In this document: positions 1 through 11,502 of the stretch, in pieces
How the letters are laid out: each line of letters opens with the position of its first letter
Numbering within the stretch: the stretch's first letter is position 1
DNA from: Welwitschia mirabilis
Taxonomy: Eukaryota > Gnetophyta > Gnetopsida > Welwitschiales
DNA length: 64,000 nucleotides
Assembly (NCBI GenBank): GCA_051453625.1
Contig: JBOZIK010000001.1
Coordinates: forward strand, 116,562,547 to 116,626,546
Direction of reading: 5' to 3'
The notes under the pieces: model-generated
The model's database searches: none
What the model was told of the DNA's origin: nothing
Seen by the model: only the letters and a program-made list of their open reading frames with translations
Position numbers and translations under genes: made by a program

Positions 1-1062
1 TGAAAAATACATGTGAAAGAATGCATATGCATAGTGGAATGTGGTATCAAAGGGACAACATAGAGAAAGACTTGTTAAAGGTAGAGAATATTTAACTGAA
101 TTATTAAAATGGAAAAGAATATAGAAAAATGGCAATAATGAGGTTAGAATACTCTACAAGGCAACAAGTATTAAGATGGTTTCCTTGGAAGACAACATTT
201 GCACAAGTCCTTTCCATTAGGGCGTATAGTTGTTTGGTATGAATAGAAAAAGGGACCTCTCATCCAGTGGTCCAACACCCACCATCTCTAAGTGATTGAC
301 AACCTTACAAACCTTACAAAGTAGAGTAGTCCAACTTTATAGAGAAAGATAAAAGATTTGTTTTTAAAATAGTTAATTCTCCATTGCAAATTACCCAAAT
401 TTAATGGACACCAATTCTCAAATTTTCAAAAAATTTCATCATTTAAAGCATGTGAAAATCCAATATCAATTATGTGAAAACTAAGTGTCTTAAGAACCAA
501 AAACCTTCTCTTAGGAAAATGTTTTAGTGAATGTCATGGCCATTTTGATTTGGAGTATTAGTCAAATCGAAGGGCCACTTATCTAGTGTTATTGTTTGAA
601 TTTTGAACATTAAGAACATTTATCAGTATTTCTAAATGTCAAGATCTGAAAACCAATTGAGAATAAGGCTTCTAAGTAAGAAGAATATGCCCACAAAGGA
701 TGCTTTACAAGGTTGTTTGTTGATCCCTTTCTTGATCGCAACAAGTTCAAAATGAAGATTATATTCTTCACTTATGAAAACCATTATGGTTACTTCATAT
801 TAACATACATTCATGAAAAACACTTACATTTTAGCCATTTTTATGTGGATTTGGGAAAAGTTAATTCATGGGAAACCATCTTGCACTTGCGAGTGTCTAA
901 GGTTGGTTTGTCTAGATAAAAACCCATGGGTGCCCCTTCTGGCCAAGGAGATGGCCATTCATACCCAAGATGTTCTTTAAGCTCATGTCAATTGTGTTTG
1001 GAATACACAGTAGAGCTACAAGCCAACCCACACAATATAAAACTCAAGATATGCTTAGACGC
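1..1062. other. intergenic, no gene recognised
   Basis: A+T-rich sequence. The longest open stretch is a 68-codon plus-strand frame (713-919) with no alternative-frame support, no recognisable domain and no ATG at its first codon. Bases 1,063-1,328 are probably the 3' UTR or 3' flank of the minus-strand gene fragment that ends at 1,329. I see no retroelement motif here. Confidence 0.5.
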
Positions 1063-1328
1063 TCAATTGTAGGTTTTTTTAACCAAAGAAATATACTTTA
1101 CAATGTGGCAGCATTCAAGTCTTACCGTTACTAGGATAGATATAAATGCCCAAAAGGCATCCAAACTAACCCAACAGAGCAAACAAATGTGAAATTGCCA
1201 AACAAGTTTATTGTGAAAATGGTAGAGCTTTACAAAATTATCATAAGATGAGATGCATTCATTTGCATTACAAAGTGGATGCCATTTACATTCTGGTTTA
1301 AAGCCACGAACAAACAACTCAGAATTTT

Positions 1329-2555
1329 TCAAGATGGCTTATTGTGTTTGAAATGTTGCATGATGCCAAATTTCTTGATAGCCTTAGAAATTTTCTTCAT
1401 GCTCGGACGTTTCCAATGCATCTTTCTTGCAGGGAACTTGAATGCATCAAGGCAACACAGCCTCGACACCTCCGCTTCAGAATCATTGAATTCACTCATA
1501 ACACTGTCAAGATCAGAAGTAGTACTGTCTCTGCTGGCTGTTTGAACGTCCTGTGTAGATGCATCATGATACTTCTCCCACAGATGATCCATTTCCTCTG
1601 TTTCCAAAAGCATTATTGGTGACAAAAACTGAGGTTTCTTTACAAACGTAAGTGATTCTGATGGAAAGCTTTTAAGTCTACCTGTTATCATTGGTCTCCC
1701 CTGCAATCTCTGATCTTGCCTACCGCTAAATGAATCACAATACCCGGTTCCGAATCCATATTCGTCCTTTAGATTCTCAGACGAAAAGCTTTTGCAGTTT
1801 CTTAAGCCAAAAGGCCCGAAATCTTTTTGCAAACTCTCTATCTTGAACTGCTTGCTTTCCACATTGAATTCTGTACCTCCTCCTGCTTTGTCTGGAATAC
1901 CCAATGCAAAATTCTTTTCTATTGCCTGAGGTTTGATGTTCGTTGCAAAACATCATTCCCCTTTTTGTTCTTTAAACATTGATTTGGACTAGAGCAGTCT
2001 TGAATGGGTTGACTCTCCCCAAATTCATTGAAGGAGTCTACTGCTTCAGATTTCAGGATCAGTTCTTCATCTTCCTGGCTGAAAAGGGCATAAAGCTTAC
2101 CTTGTTTAAGAGAATCGTCTGAAACCCTAAGACAATGATTACGAAAACTCTCTGTCTTTAGAATTTCAGCAGATGCTTCACTGTTTATGGATCCAGGCCC
2201 TGAATCTTCCAAGTTCCTTCCCTCAGTCTCAATCTCATCTTCTGCTTTTGAAATTCTCTTTTCAACTTCAGAACTCACTTCGTCAATGTCTGTCCTTATA
2301 GGAACTGGCGGTTCATCCTTCGTAGGAGAGAATATCAAGCCTTCTTCTTCCTCATCAATAATGTAGGTGTCCTGAGGACTGAAGTCTAAAGAGGAAGACG
2401 TTACTGAAACCGTGGAAGCAACTAGGGTTGTGGAATTGCTCGATACACATTCTTTATCCTTAAAACTAAAATCTTGAACTTCTATTGAATTGTCACTCAG
2501 CACTGTAGTGCTTGGGGAGTTTGCTTCTGCGTTTCCTGCAATTCCACCAATAAAG
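1329..2555 (-). pseudogene. 3' part of a membrane-protein paralogue (copy A), 5'-truncated and frameshifted
   Basis: Residues read on the minus strand from about 2,555 to 2,150 match the acidic region of the gene at 4,572-5,667 at about nine of ten bases, including SPSTTVLSDNS, TYIIDEEEEGLIFSP and PPVPIRTDIDEVSSE. Copy A then continues further 3' than that gene does: a Ser/Asp/Glu-rich stretch, then a frame change near 1,905-1,925 (one frame stops after QRTSNLRQ, the other runs on through GIPDKAGGGTEF). It ends in a basic C-terminus, MKKISKAIKKFGIMQHFK, with a stop at 1,329. The N-terminal membrane part is absent: similarity stops at about 2,555, where U-box ligase sequence begins. No ATG opens this frame (the first codon in the open stretch is TTG, inside foreign sequence). 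The frame change could be a small indel, a sequencing error or an intron, but the truncation is clear. The conserved basic tail suggests what the missing C-terminus of the other copy looks like. Function unknown. Confidence 0.75.
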
Positions 2556-2905
2556 TTGCAGCATCTGCCCAACTAAGCAATCCAATGATTTGTTCCATTT
2601 GCAAAGCCTCTGCTTGGTTTTTACTGAGTTTGGTCTCTTCCATGTCCTTTTTAAACTCATCAAATTCTTATTTCAATGTTGAAGTATCATCAGGAATTCC
2701 CACCACTTTTGCTAACTGCAACAGCAAATTGTTTGCATTCAATTTTGTTAATAATTTTCTCTTCTAATACTGCTGCTTTGAAAATTGCATTCTCCATATT
2801 GTGACAAAACTCATTAGTGTTTTGTTCAATATCAAGTGAAACGTCTAGTATTGCAAAAGGAAGCAGGCTGAGAGCATATCCATGGCATTTTAGGTTTTTC
2901 ATCAT
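2556..2905 (-). pseudogene. U-box E3 ligase (PUB42/43/44-like) N-terminal fragment
   Basis: The minus strand reads ALSLLPFAILDVSLDIEQN, then EEKIINKIE, then after a frame change NANNLLLQLAKVVGIPDD, an in-frame TAA, and EFDEFKKDMEETKLSKNQAE followed by MEQIIGLLSWADAAT. The order and wording match the region just before the U-box in plant ARM-repeat U-box proteins of the PUB43/44 group, where MEQII-LL-RADAA leads into the U-box. The U-box and ARM repeats are missing: sequence switches to the membrane-protein paralogue at about 2,555, in a different frame. There is therefore one frameshift (near 2,733, with some codons deleted), one stop (near 2,665) and a truncation. It is a dead fragment in the same orientation as its neighbours, consistent with gene-fragment capture. 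Confidence 0.8.
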
Positions 2906-3216
2906 GGAATTTTAGAAGTCAATTTCGCTTCTCTTTCTCAAGATATTTCTGGTGCACTGAGAAATGAGTGGAATTTAGAAATATCTATAGAAGAAGACAA
3001 CCAAAGTGTGTAAAATGATTCCATTATAATAAGATCCTCCCTAAATGAGATCTTAACAATGGATAGTGGATCGCTGTGGGACGCTATTTTAAGGTAAAGG
3101 TGGCATTCACATGAAGTAATATTTTGAATATCAGTAAATGGAAGGTTAATTAGTAATATTAGAACAACTTTATAATTGAGAANNNNNNNNNNNNNNNNNN
3201 NNNNNNNNNNNNNNNN

Positions 3217-3650
3217 CCATGCTAGCCTTGTGACTTCTGCATCCATGGAGTGCAATGCTTGTAATTTATTATTAAGTTCAACCCATTTGTACAAGTTCCA
3301 ATAGCCAGTCTCTCTATCTGTGATAAAGAAAAGCTCCCTTTGAGGTGACCACTTTGGTTCAGTTGGTGGTTCTATCATATTTGGATCATTGCCAGAAACA
3401 CAGACACCCCTTTCAATATTCCCCTCAGCAGACAGATATCTAATCTGAAGTTGTACCCTCTCCCAAGACATATGTGGATGCTTCCATTCAATCTGTGTAA
3501 GCTTTCCTCCCTCTAGATCCAGATGTGGAAATGAATAGAAATGGCTTCCATCAATCAATACAATTAGTTCTTCCATAATTTTTGCTTCTAGCTTAATAGA
3601 AATAATTGTTGCTTTGGGGTTTGTCTCACTTTCCTAGTGATCTTCTTGTA
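3217..3650 (-). pseudogene. S9 prolyl-oligopeptidase / acylaminoacyl-peptidase-like fragment
   Basis: The open minus-strand frame from 3,576 includes GSHFYSFPHLDLEGGKLTQI, EWKHPHMSW, GNIERGVCVSGNDPNMIEPP and TEPKWSPQRELFFITDRETG followed by YWNLYKW. This is the beta-propeller part of the plant S9 peptidase family (Arabidopsis At5g36210 type), where TEPKWS-GELFF-DR--G-WN--KW is characteristic. The family frame continues upstream of the ATG (NPKATIISIKLEAKI), so that methionine is internal. A TAG interrupts it near 3,634. Only about 140 codons of a roughly 700-codon protein remain, with no catalytic alpha/beta-hydrolase domain. The 3' side runs into a 34-N gap (3,183-3,216), beyond which no similarity is seen. 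A pseudogene fragment, or a stranded exon of one. Confidence 0.78.
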
Positions 3651-4571
3651 ACTCCATGTACACTGATATTTCCCTCTTAGCAGCTTTCTTTAAACGTCTG
3701 TGATAACCATATCTAAACCATGAATCTATATAATATTATAATCTGCATTCTTTAGGTCCTACACATCCAATGAGAAACCTTTCTTTAAGTGGAACATGAG
3801 GTGCTAGAACTAGTTTGATGCATACAAACACTAGGACTTGATGAAATGCTAGAAGTTTTGTAACAAAGTGTGAAAAATCTGGAGGTACCCTACTGACAGG
3901 ATCTGTGCATACAAGGCCCATACCTAGAACATGAACAATGCCCAAACTAGGACCTAGACTCGGTAGTCTTAATAGAATCATATTTTATGTTTTTCATCAT
4001 GGGTTACTAATATAGTTGCGTTACATTGTTCATTGTTTACAAAGAATTAATATTTATTTTTCTGTTGGCTTCCTATCCTTTCACTCAAAATGAATGATGT
4101 TGAATGTAGGTTGTGAAACCAGCACCCTTAATTTAATTTATGCATCAGCTATGTGATTAATAGAATGAAACAACAGTACTGGAATATGTGAATCTTGCAT
4201 TTCATACACATCTGAAACATTATAGTTGCTGATCTCCTGAATGGGAATTTGATTTGGTTGGTATTTGGCATGCTTGGTAGAAAGGCCTGTTAAACTCTAT
4301 TGTAACATCTTCACACCTTTCTGTTGCTTTTCCTAGGTGCTGTGATGGTGCTTATGTTTTCTGTGTAAATATTAGGAAGAAGATTGTTTTCTTGGGGTAG
4401 CTTGATGACAGATATTCTCTTGTAATTGGGATGAGATATTCCAATTGATTAATATCTCAAACGGAGAACAGNNNNNNNNNNNNNNNNNNNNNNNNNNNNN
4501 NNNNNNNNNNNNNNNNNNNNNNNNNNNNNNNNNNNNNNNNNNNNNNNNNNNNNNNNNNNNNNNNNNNNNNN
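3651..4571. other. spacer between gene fragments, ends in a 100-N gap
   Basis: No recognisable gene. An 81-codon minus-strand frame (3,736-3,981) is proline- and leucine-rich but matches nothing I know. A 19-base string near 3,985 (tttttcatcatggg region) resembles one at 2,892, beside the U-box fragment, hinting that the two junctions share sequence. Bases 4,472-4,571 are N. The 100 bases before the gap, read on the minus strand, do not resemble the continuation seen in copy A, so they are probably intron or foreign sequence. Confidence 0.5.
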
Positions 4572-5667
4572 GAAAACTCTCTTTCTTTAGAATTTCAGCA
4601 GATGCTTCACTGTTTATGGATCCAGGCCCTGAATCTTCCAAGTTCCTTCCCTCAGTCCCGATCTCATCTTTTGGAACTTTCTTCTGCAGTTCAGAACTAA
4701 CTTCGTCAATGTCGGTCCTTATAGGAACTGGCGGTTCCTCCTTCTTGGGAGAGAATATCAAGCCTTCTTCTTCCTGATCAACAATGTAGGTATCCTGAGG
4801 ACTGAAATCTGAAGAGGAAGACGTTACTGAAACCGTGGGAGATAGTAGGGTTTTGGAATCGCTCGATACACATTCTTTATCCTTAAAGCTGAAATCTTGA
4901 ACTTCTACTGAATTGTCACTCAGAACTGTAGTGCTTGGGGAGTTCGCTTCTTCGTTTCTTTGAATTCCATCAACATTGCAGGATTCTTGAGAACCCAAAA
5001 GAAAACCTGTATCTCCATAATCGGTGGAATCAATGACTAATAAGCTTGAAACGGACTCTGAATCCTTCTCCGCAATGTACAGTGGCTGATTCATTTCGGT
5101 TACTGATTCATCCACCGAAACATAAACCTCCTTCTCTGCATGTCTGATGAGCAGGACCTGAGCAATGTCTTCTAGAACTGCCGTTATGAAATCCAATTCA
5201 ACTTCTCCCCCAAGTTCTTTAACCAGACTGCCCAGAAATTTCTCCGCTAGATTAGCAAGTGAAGCTCGAGACATGCTGTGGAAGTCACTATTGAATGGCA
5301 TTTTCCCCACCTGCTTCTTCCTTCTTTCTTCAAAACCAATTTGAAAATTTTCATCTTCTTCAAGACCTTCAAGAGAAAAGTCGCAGGGCGGGTCGAACCT
5401 AACCCCTTGCAGAAGCCAATGCAGTCTTGATTTTTCCCACTGTGGGCCAAGACTGAATATGACAAGCAACAAGAGCAGAGTGGATACCAAGAGAGGAAAG
5501 AAAAAGAGCAAGATTTTGAGTATCTTTGGAATCCAGAATAGCAAAGCAAGTGCCTGAACTGGATTCTTCCAACAAATGGAGCACGCATGAACTAACTCCA
5601 CACAAATCTGTTCCCATTGCTCTTCTGAAATTCTTAGAGATCTCTGTTTCCTTGCCATGCGCTTCAT
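4572..5667 (-). CDS. plant membrane-anchored acidic protein, 5' part (copy B)
   Basis: An ATG at 5,667 opens about 365 codons up to a 100-N gap. Residues 1-38 are basic and amphipathic (MKRMARKQRSLRISEEQWEQ). About 39-75 is strongly hydrophobic (LLFWIPKILKILLFFFPLL then VSTLLLLLVIFSLG), one long or two short membrane segments. The rest is acidic and Ser/Glu-rich, probably disordered, with short conserved blocks (WLLQGVRFDPPCDFSLEG, ANLAEKFLGSLVKELGGE, EEEGLIFSPKKEEPPVPI). This layout (short basic N-terminus, hydrophobic block, long acidic tail, basic C-terminus as in copy A) recalls plant membrane proteins annotated only as uncharacterised or dentin-sialophosphoprotein-like; I cannot name the family. 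The frame is intact for over 1 kb in a window where everything else is broken, and G+C is higher than the surroundings, so this may be a real gene whose last exon is lost in or beyond the gap (4,472-4,571). Confidence 0.65.
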
Positions 5668-7465
5668 CTCTATACTAATCTCAAATCCTTCATTTTTTTA
5701 GCTAACATCACAGGCTGAAAGATCAATTAGGTCATCTTCAAGATGCAAAGCCCAGCACTCCCAAGAAGCAATGGAGATTCGTTCATTCTGCAAGACGCAT
5801 TGTAACCGATGGCCTCCGTTCTTGGTACCCCAGTGCCCAGAAGAAGAAGAGCCTGAAATAAATTGCAGAAAACTTGGCAAAGGCCTAAAGTTCATTCAAA
5901 AGCTAAAGCGAGTGACAAAAACGGAGCGCAGGTTGCAGAGTGGCTGAAAACTTGACATCAAATAATTAGAGCAGGAATTCAACATGCGGGAACTAATAAT
6001 TTATCTATCATTCATTCAGTCATTCATCCATTAGACATGCTAACTACTTCTGCAACTACTGGGTACTAGCTAACTACCAGTCCTTGGTTTCTCCACCGCA
6101 GCTGGGTGACTCTGCAACATTCATCCATCCATCCCCGCTGATGTTTGACCCCGAAACTAATTCTGTGACAACAACAGTGTCGCTCCCTTCATTTACATGA
6201 GATGCCCGAACTAACCAAACGAAACTTCAGCAAAAGCAGGATTAAAAAAAAGGGAATGACTGGGGAGATAAAAGGCTAAAAAGTCTGTACATGAGCAGCT
6301 TCCTCGTCACTCACCGTCATCAAGCTGTTAATAGTGGCATTCTTAACTAAATTAAAGGAAGTGGNNNNNNNNNNTGGGTCGTTCTAATTCGGTGCTGCAG
6401 ACAAACCATCATGATCAGATTTTTAGGGCGCAGAAAGAGACTCGGTGTAAGGCATGCACGCCTGGCATGGGTGATATTTCCAGGCAGCCTTCACTCACAA
6501 GAATACAACACTGAAACTCCTATTAAATAAGAATGAAAAACCAGAGTCCTTATTGTTTTTCCTTGTTCAGACATCATTGAGCTCATATAGATATGTCTGT
6601 ATGAATGAAATTGAGGGCAAAGAAACGGAAGATAGCATTGTATATCAGAAATAAGAAAAAGGCGCATCATTCTTTTGTTTCATGAGGAATAAAGTAAGTC
6701 TGTGAACGGCAGAGGAGACAATTCAATAGCGAGGGGACCCAATCCCCATGTGATACGCCAAATTCTGCTCTCCAAATTAGCTTTATATACTGGACGCCAT
6801 CAACAGTCATTAGTCATGACGCATCACTGCCCTTTCTGCTTTATCACCTTTTTCTGTAATACAACAAATATACATTTATTTACTTGTCTTAGGTACAGAA
6901 TTGTCTGTATGGCGGTCCGTTCACGAGATACAATCTGAAAGTGACAAAATTGTCTCGGTATTTATGTAGACCTTGTACAGTGACAAAAATCATGTTTGTA
7001 ATGTTCTATATTATCTATCACAGTTAAGAGCACTGGATTGGTTCCATGTTAAAAGTCAAATGGTGAAAACGGTAAGGGACACTGTTAACCTTGTCATTTA
7101 TGTCAAACACAATGTCTGTATTAGAGAGCAAATATTCTTATTGTTAAAAGAAACATAATATATAGTTTTATACTAGGATTTGGTACTTTGTAATTGCTTG
7201 TTAAAAAAGTTATTAGAACATGTCAACTTAAAATCCAATTTTAAATGCACCAAATCAACAAAGGTCTTGAGAAACTGGCAAACCTCCTTATTCATGAAAG
7301 CTGTCAAATTGGAAAAGAACATAAAGAATATGCACCAAACAAAGAGGATAAGGGTAACCACAAAAAGTTAAAGCTAGTGAATAGTGACATCTGTAATCTA
7401 CATTCATTTTCATTAAGAATGTAGAAAAACATCTTATGTTTTGACATTATAATTACATTAAATTA

Positions 7466-7466
<1 letters not shown>
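5668..7466. other. 5' flank of the membrane-protein gene
   Basis: From 5,668 to about 6,500 base composition stays gene-like, then falls to the A+T-rich background. A 65-codon minus-strand frame starting with ATG at 5,895 ends at 5,698, just 5' of the main start. It resembles nothing known and could be an upstream ORF in the 5' UTR. There is a 10-N gap at 6,365-6,374. No other gene is visible. Confidence 0.45.
6781..6789 (-). promoter_or_regulatory. possible TATA box for the minus-strand gene
   Basis: TATATAAAG on the minus strand lies about 1.1 kb upstream of the ATG at 5,667, near where composition changes from gene-like to background. Such a string is common by chance in A+T-rich DNA, so this is only a candidate, and it would require a long or spliced 5' UTR. 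Confidence 0.15.

Positions 7467-7467
<1 letters not shown>

Positions 7468-7509
<42 letters not shown>
7468..7509. repeat. (AT)n microsatellite
   Basis: About 20 uninterrupted AT dinucleotides in A+T-rich flank. Confidence 0.95.
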
Positions 7510-7511
<2 letters not shown>

Positions 7512-9119
7512 AACATTAATATCAACTCTTGGATGTATTTAAGAAGCTTAAGATCTGTATGGAGGGAATAGGAAAAAAAATTAATTACATCTTTGAAAGG
7601 TTAAGGGTTGATGGAGAACAAGAATATTGGTTCACTAACTTTAAGACAAAACAAGAAACTGGGAATTAATCATAAAATGACATTATTCTATATTTTAACC
7701 AAAATGAAGACTTAGACCATTTAGGAATGACGACAAAATCAAGGTTTCAACTTTTCTATGTATATCAGTTAACAACTCTAGCCTACTTCTATGATAAACT
7801 CCTATTACAAAACTTAAAAGTGGTTGTGCTAGTATTATTATGTTCTCTTGGGTGAAACTCCTTGGAATGCTCAACATCTTTCAACAAGAAATGTTTTCTA
7901 TACATTTTCTAATAATGATGAGAAAAGTTTAGTATATATGACTTCGATATTTAGAAGAAAGCAAGGCCTACGGTGTTTTACATAAAACTTCTTGAAATTC
8001 ATTTACCAAAAATTATGCATTGTAGTTGATTGTACATTATCCATTTGTAAGATTGTCTTAACATTTAAAGAATTTAATATTAATGTACAGGCTCATCTGC
8101 CCCATTTGTAGTTACACATGCAAGATGTAACTATTTTAACAGTATGTAAATAATTGAATTCTCATATGGCATTCAGTTTGCTAAGCGATTCTTATGTGAA
8201 TTTCATTGGAATAATCTATTTGCCATAATATATGTATGGTTCTATAGTATGGTATTATTATTATTATTATTATTATAGTTATCCATCAGTGCACTGGAGG
8301 AGTAGTGATGCTCTATTACTACCTGTCAATAGCTAGTTCAATATTTTTCATGGATCATTTCCTATAATTTTTGTTAATTATTTTGAAAAATTGAGTTTTC
8401 TTTCATTGTTAAATATTTACTATTGCTGAGTGTAAAGCTCATTAAAAATTCCAAAGATCTGTCTTTAAGAAATCAAGTTGTGCTTTTATGTTTCTTAGCG
8501 ATAATCTATTTGGGAAAATTCATTCTAGTGCTTCTCAACTTTAAGACAACCTACATTATCAAGGAATAACTACATTGATATGTTATGTAAAATCAGTTTT
8601 GTTCTTGATAGGTATGCAACTTTCATGTTGGATGTCTATTATGTTTATTGGATTGACTTGATAGGATGTTTGTCAACCTTTTCATTTCATCTTGTAAATG
8701 ATAGAATACTTTCAAATTACTGATAATTATTCCTTTCTTCAACTTTCATATATTTATACATTGATTTCTTGAGCCTTGTAACTTTCATACATTCATATGC
8801 TTGTGAGGTAGGTATTCTAAGTTTGCTTTAATGTAAGCACATGTTAAGAATGTGTTCATCTGTTGTTTCACTCTCACATTAGTAAAATCTAAAGATCAAG
8901 TTCATAAATAGTTTGTTATCATGTGATGTCACAATCGCATTCAGAAGCTTCTTGTGTAGTGGAATTAGAATATCAACATTACATTATTGGAATTCATACA
9001 CCACATGTCTCCCTTTTTATTATTGGAAATTAATCTTTAAACCTCATGTCTTTCTTCTTATCTTCAATAGTTTGAAGAACTAGGATCCATCATGATGCAA
9101 TGATAATTGAATTATCACT
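7510..9119. other. A+T-rich non-coding stretch
   Basis: No reading frame, RNA or retroelement motif recognised. A (TAT)8 microsatellite lies at 8,253-8,276. From about 8,900 the text begins to show the tcacatta/cattatt vocabulary of the decayed tandem array that follows. Confidence 0.5.
8253..8276. repeat. (TAT)8 microsatellite
   Basis: Eight uninterrupted trinucleotide units. Confidence 0.9.
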
Positions 9120-11390
9120 TTTTAATTTTAATTGTCTACCATACAATTATGCAAGTACATTAAAACATCATATAATTGCATTATTATATTATTCCATCAT
9201 AAAATTAACACTTATATTTCATTCCACTTCTTTCCAATATGAAGACGTGAGAATTAACTTATTGTATTTTTGCTTATGAGAAGGCTAGTAAATCTTTTGT
9301 AATCATTAAATTATCAACTTATTACATTATCACGTTTTTAGATTACCACATGTTAGTTCCTTTTCTTATTATAAAGTAAAAATTGTGTTATTATATTTAT
9401 TGGGCACTACGGTGTTAGTATTTGACTCATTGTAGCGTTATTTCTCCTTTATTAACTTGTTTCACATGTGATGGTGCAACTCCATCATGTTACTACTTCA
9501 TCACATAATCACATTCTTATATTATTATAATATCATATTAATGTATGTTTGTTTCTTTTTTGATGAAGTGAAAATTTCATTATTTTATTCACTGTGCATC
9601 ATATTATTACTAAATATTTCATAATCACATTATTACATTATCTTTTTCCACTTAACGTGTCTATCATACAATGACATGATAATCAAAGTTCATTGTATTA
9701 TTACTTCCTTAAATTATTAAATTTACTAAATAATCATAGTATCATATTCTCAAATATTGCATTACCATTTTCTCAAATATTGCATTATCATATTCTCATA
9801 TTATAATTTATTTTGTGATTAAGCAAAAATTGCATTATTATGTTCATTGTATATTTGAATGTTGTCAAGTGTTCTACAATTTCATTGTCATATTATCGTG
9901 TTTGCATTTGCTTATCTATTATATAATGATGCAATAATGACATTGCTTTATGACAATATCATATTCATTATATAATCACATTATCACTTTTTTAAATGTT
10001 CATACGATCATAGTAACGCATTTTAATGTCTCTAATAATGAAACAAGAATCACATTAGCACTCATTGTGCATCATGAAGTTACCATGTCTTTCACAATTG
10101 CATCGTTATATTACTGCTTTTTAAGTTAACATGTTTTTCGTGCAATGATATGATGATGTGAGTTTATTATAGCATTATATAATTACATTATCACATTCAT
10201 AGTACAATTACAGTATTTCATTTTTCTATTATTATTTTATTAAATTATTATACATTAATTCCTTTGTGATGAGGTAAAAATTGCATTATCATGTTTACTT
10301 CACATTGCGATGTCAACTAGGTTTTACAATTGTATTATCTCATTATCACTTTTTGATTTTACTTATCCACCATGTGATGATTTGACAATGATGTGAGATC
10401 ATTATATCCTTGCTCTATCATATTTTTGTATTTACTAGATAATTGCATAACAACATTATCAGATTATAACCTTTTTGTATTACCACATTTCAATCCCTCT
10501 TTTCATGAGGCAAAAAAAAAAACATTATTGGGTCTACTGAGGTTATGTAATCTATGATAATTACATTATTAAAACTTGATGATTGAACAATGTGAGTTCA
10601 TTCTATCATTACTTTATCACATTATCACATACACCATATAATTGTGTTATGAAGTCCAGGATTATTTACTTATGAGATTAATACATTTTGGTTTTTTTTA
10701 ATGTAACAAAACCCTTATTATTGTGTTTTTTATTCATTACAATGTAACTAACTCTTTTACAATCACATTGTTGCATTATCACTTCCCCATTTAATTTATT
10801 TTCATTTATTTTACAATCCTATTATATATTATCATATTACTGTGTTTTGAATTTTTATTAAAAATAAAATTCAAGTTATTGTGTTTGCTATACATGATGG
10901 ATTTACAATGTTTTTCATTATCACATTATTATATTATTGTATTATTGCTTTTTGATTCAACTTGTTTATCATGTGATGATGTGATTCATTATATTATTGC
11001 TTTATTAATATCACATTCATTGTAAAATCCTATTATCAAGTATTTTACAATAGCATTATTGCATTTTTCTAAATTTTCAATTTAACTTGTTTACATTATG
11101 ACAATGTGATGATGCGATTTCATGGTATTATTGCTTAATTGCAATATTGCATTTATTATATAATTATGCTATTGCATTATCATATTAATGCATTAGGTTC
11201 CTCCTGTGATGAAGTGAAGTGACTATGGTGGTATTAGCATTTCTTTCACATCCATATTATCAAAATGTCACTTTTAAATGTAACTTATATATTATATGAT
11301 AAAGTAACTTGTTCATATTATAGCTTTATCAAATTATCAAATTAATTATGTAAAATGGTATGTATTCCTAGATTTCCACATGCAACATGA
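9120..11390. repeat. heavily decayed long-period tandem array (~210 bp unit)
   Basis: The same series of short motifs recurs in fixed order: a gatgaagtgaaaattgcatt-like string, then ttcattgtgcatcatg, then cacattattgcattatcac, then ctttttaatttaactt, then tgtttatcatgtgatgatg, then gagttcattatattattgct, then a run of cacatta-type words. Good copies of the atcatgtgatgatgtga segment start near 9,454, 9,651, 9,907, 10,129, 10,361, 10,573, 10,790, 10,961, 11,084 and 11,281. Spacings are mostly 171-256 bp with one of 123 bp. Copies are so diverged that no long exact match remains. This is best read as an ancient satellite or tandem duplication series; similar vocabulary reappears at 13,000-13,550 and 19,984-20,340, on either side of the LINE. 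Confidence 0.65.
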
Positions 11391-11502
11391 TGAAGTGAAA
11401 AGGAAAACAAAACCAAAGAAAAAAGAAAAAGGATGTTTCATATTATATTTGAATATTTCACATGAAATATAGACTATAGAAATGAGATATGATTGTAAAA
11501 AG

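Noticed and set aside
713-919. 68-codon plus-strand frame
   Set aside because: Starts at TTG, no domain, no homologue recognised, length expected by chance.
1919-2572. 217-codon frame read as an independent protein starting at 2,572
   Set aside because: The first codon is TTG and the first ~15 residues are an out-of-frame reading of U-box ligase DNA; only the later part is related to the membrane-protein gene.
2585-2767. 60-codon plus-strand frame with a hydrophobic look
   Set aside because: It is the antisense shadow of the U-box ligase fragment, which has clear family sequence on the minus strand.
5698-5895. 65-codon ATG frame upstream of the membrane-protein gene as a separate gene
   Set aside because: No recognisable family; more simply an upstream frame in the 5' UTR or chance.
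9120-11390. CRISPR-like array, suggested by regularly spaced motifs
   Set aside because: Plant context, no identical direct repeats, no constant short repeat with unique spacers; the whole unit is related from copy to copy, as in a decayed satellite.
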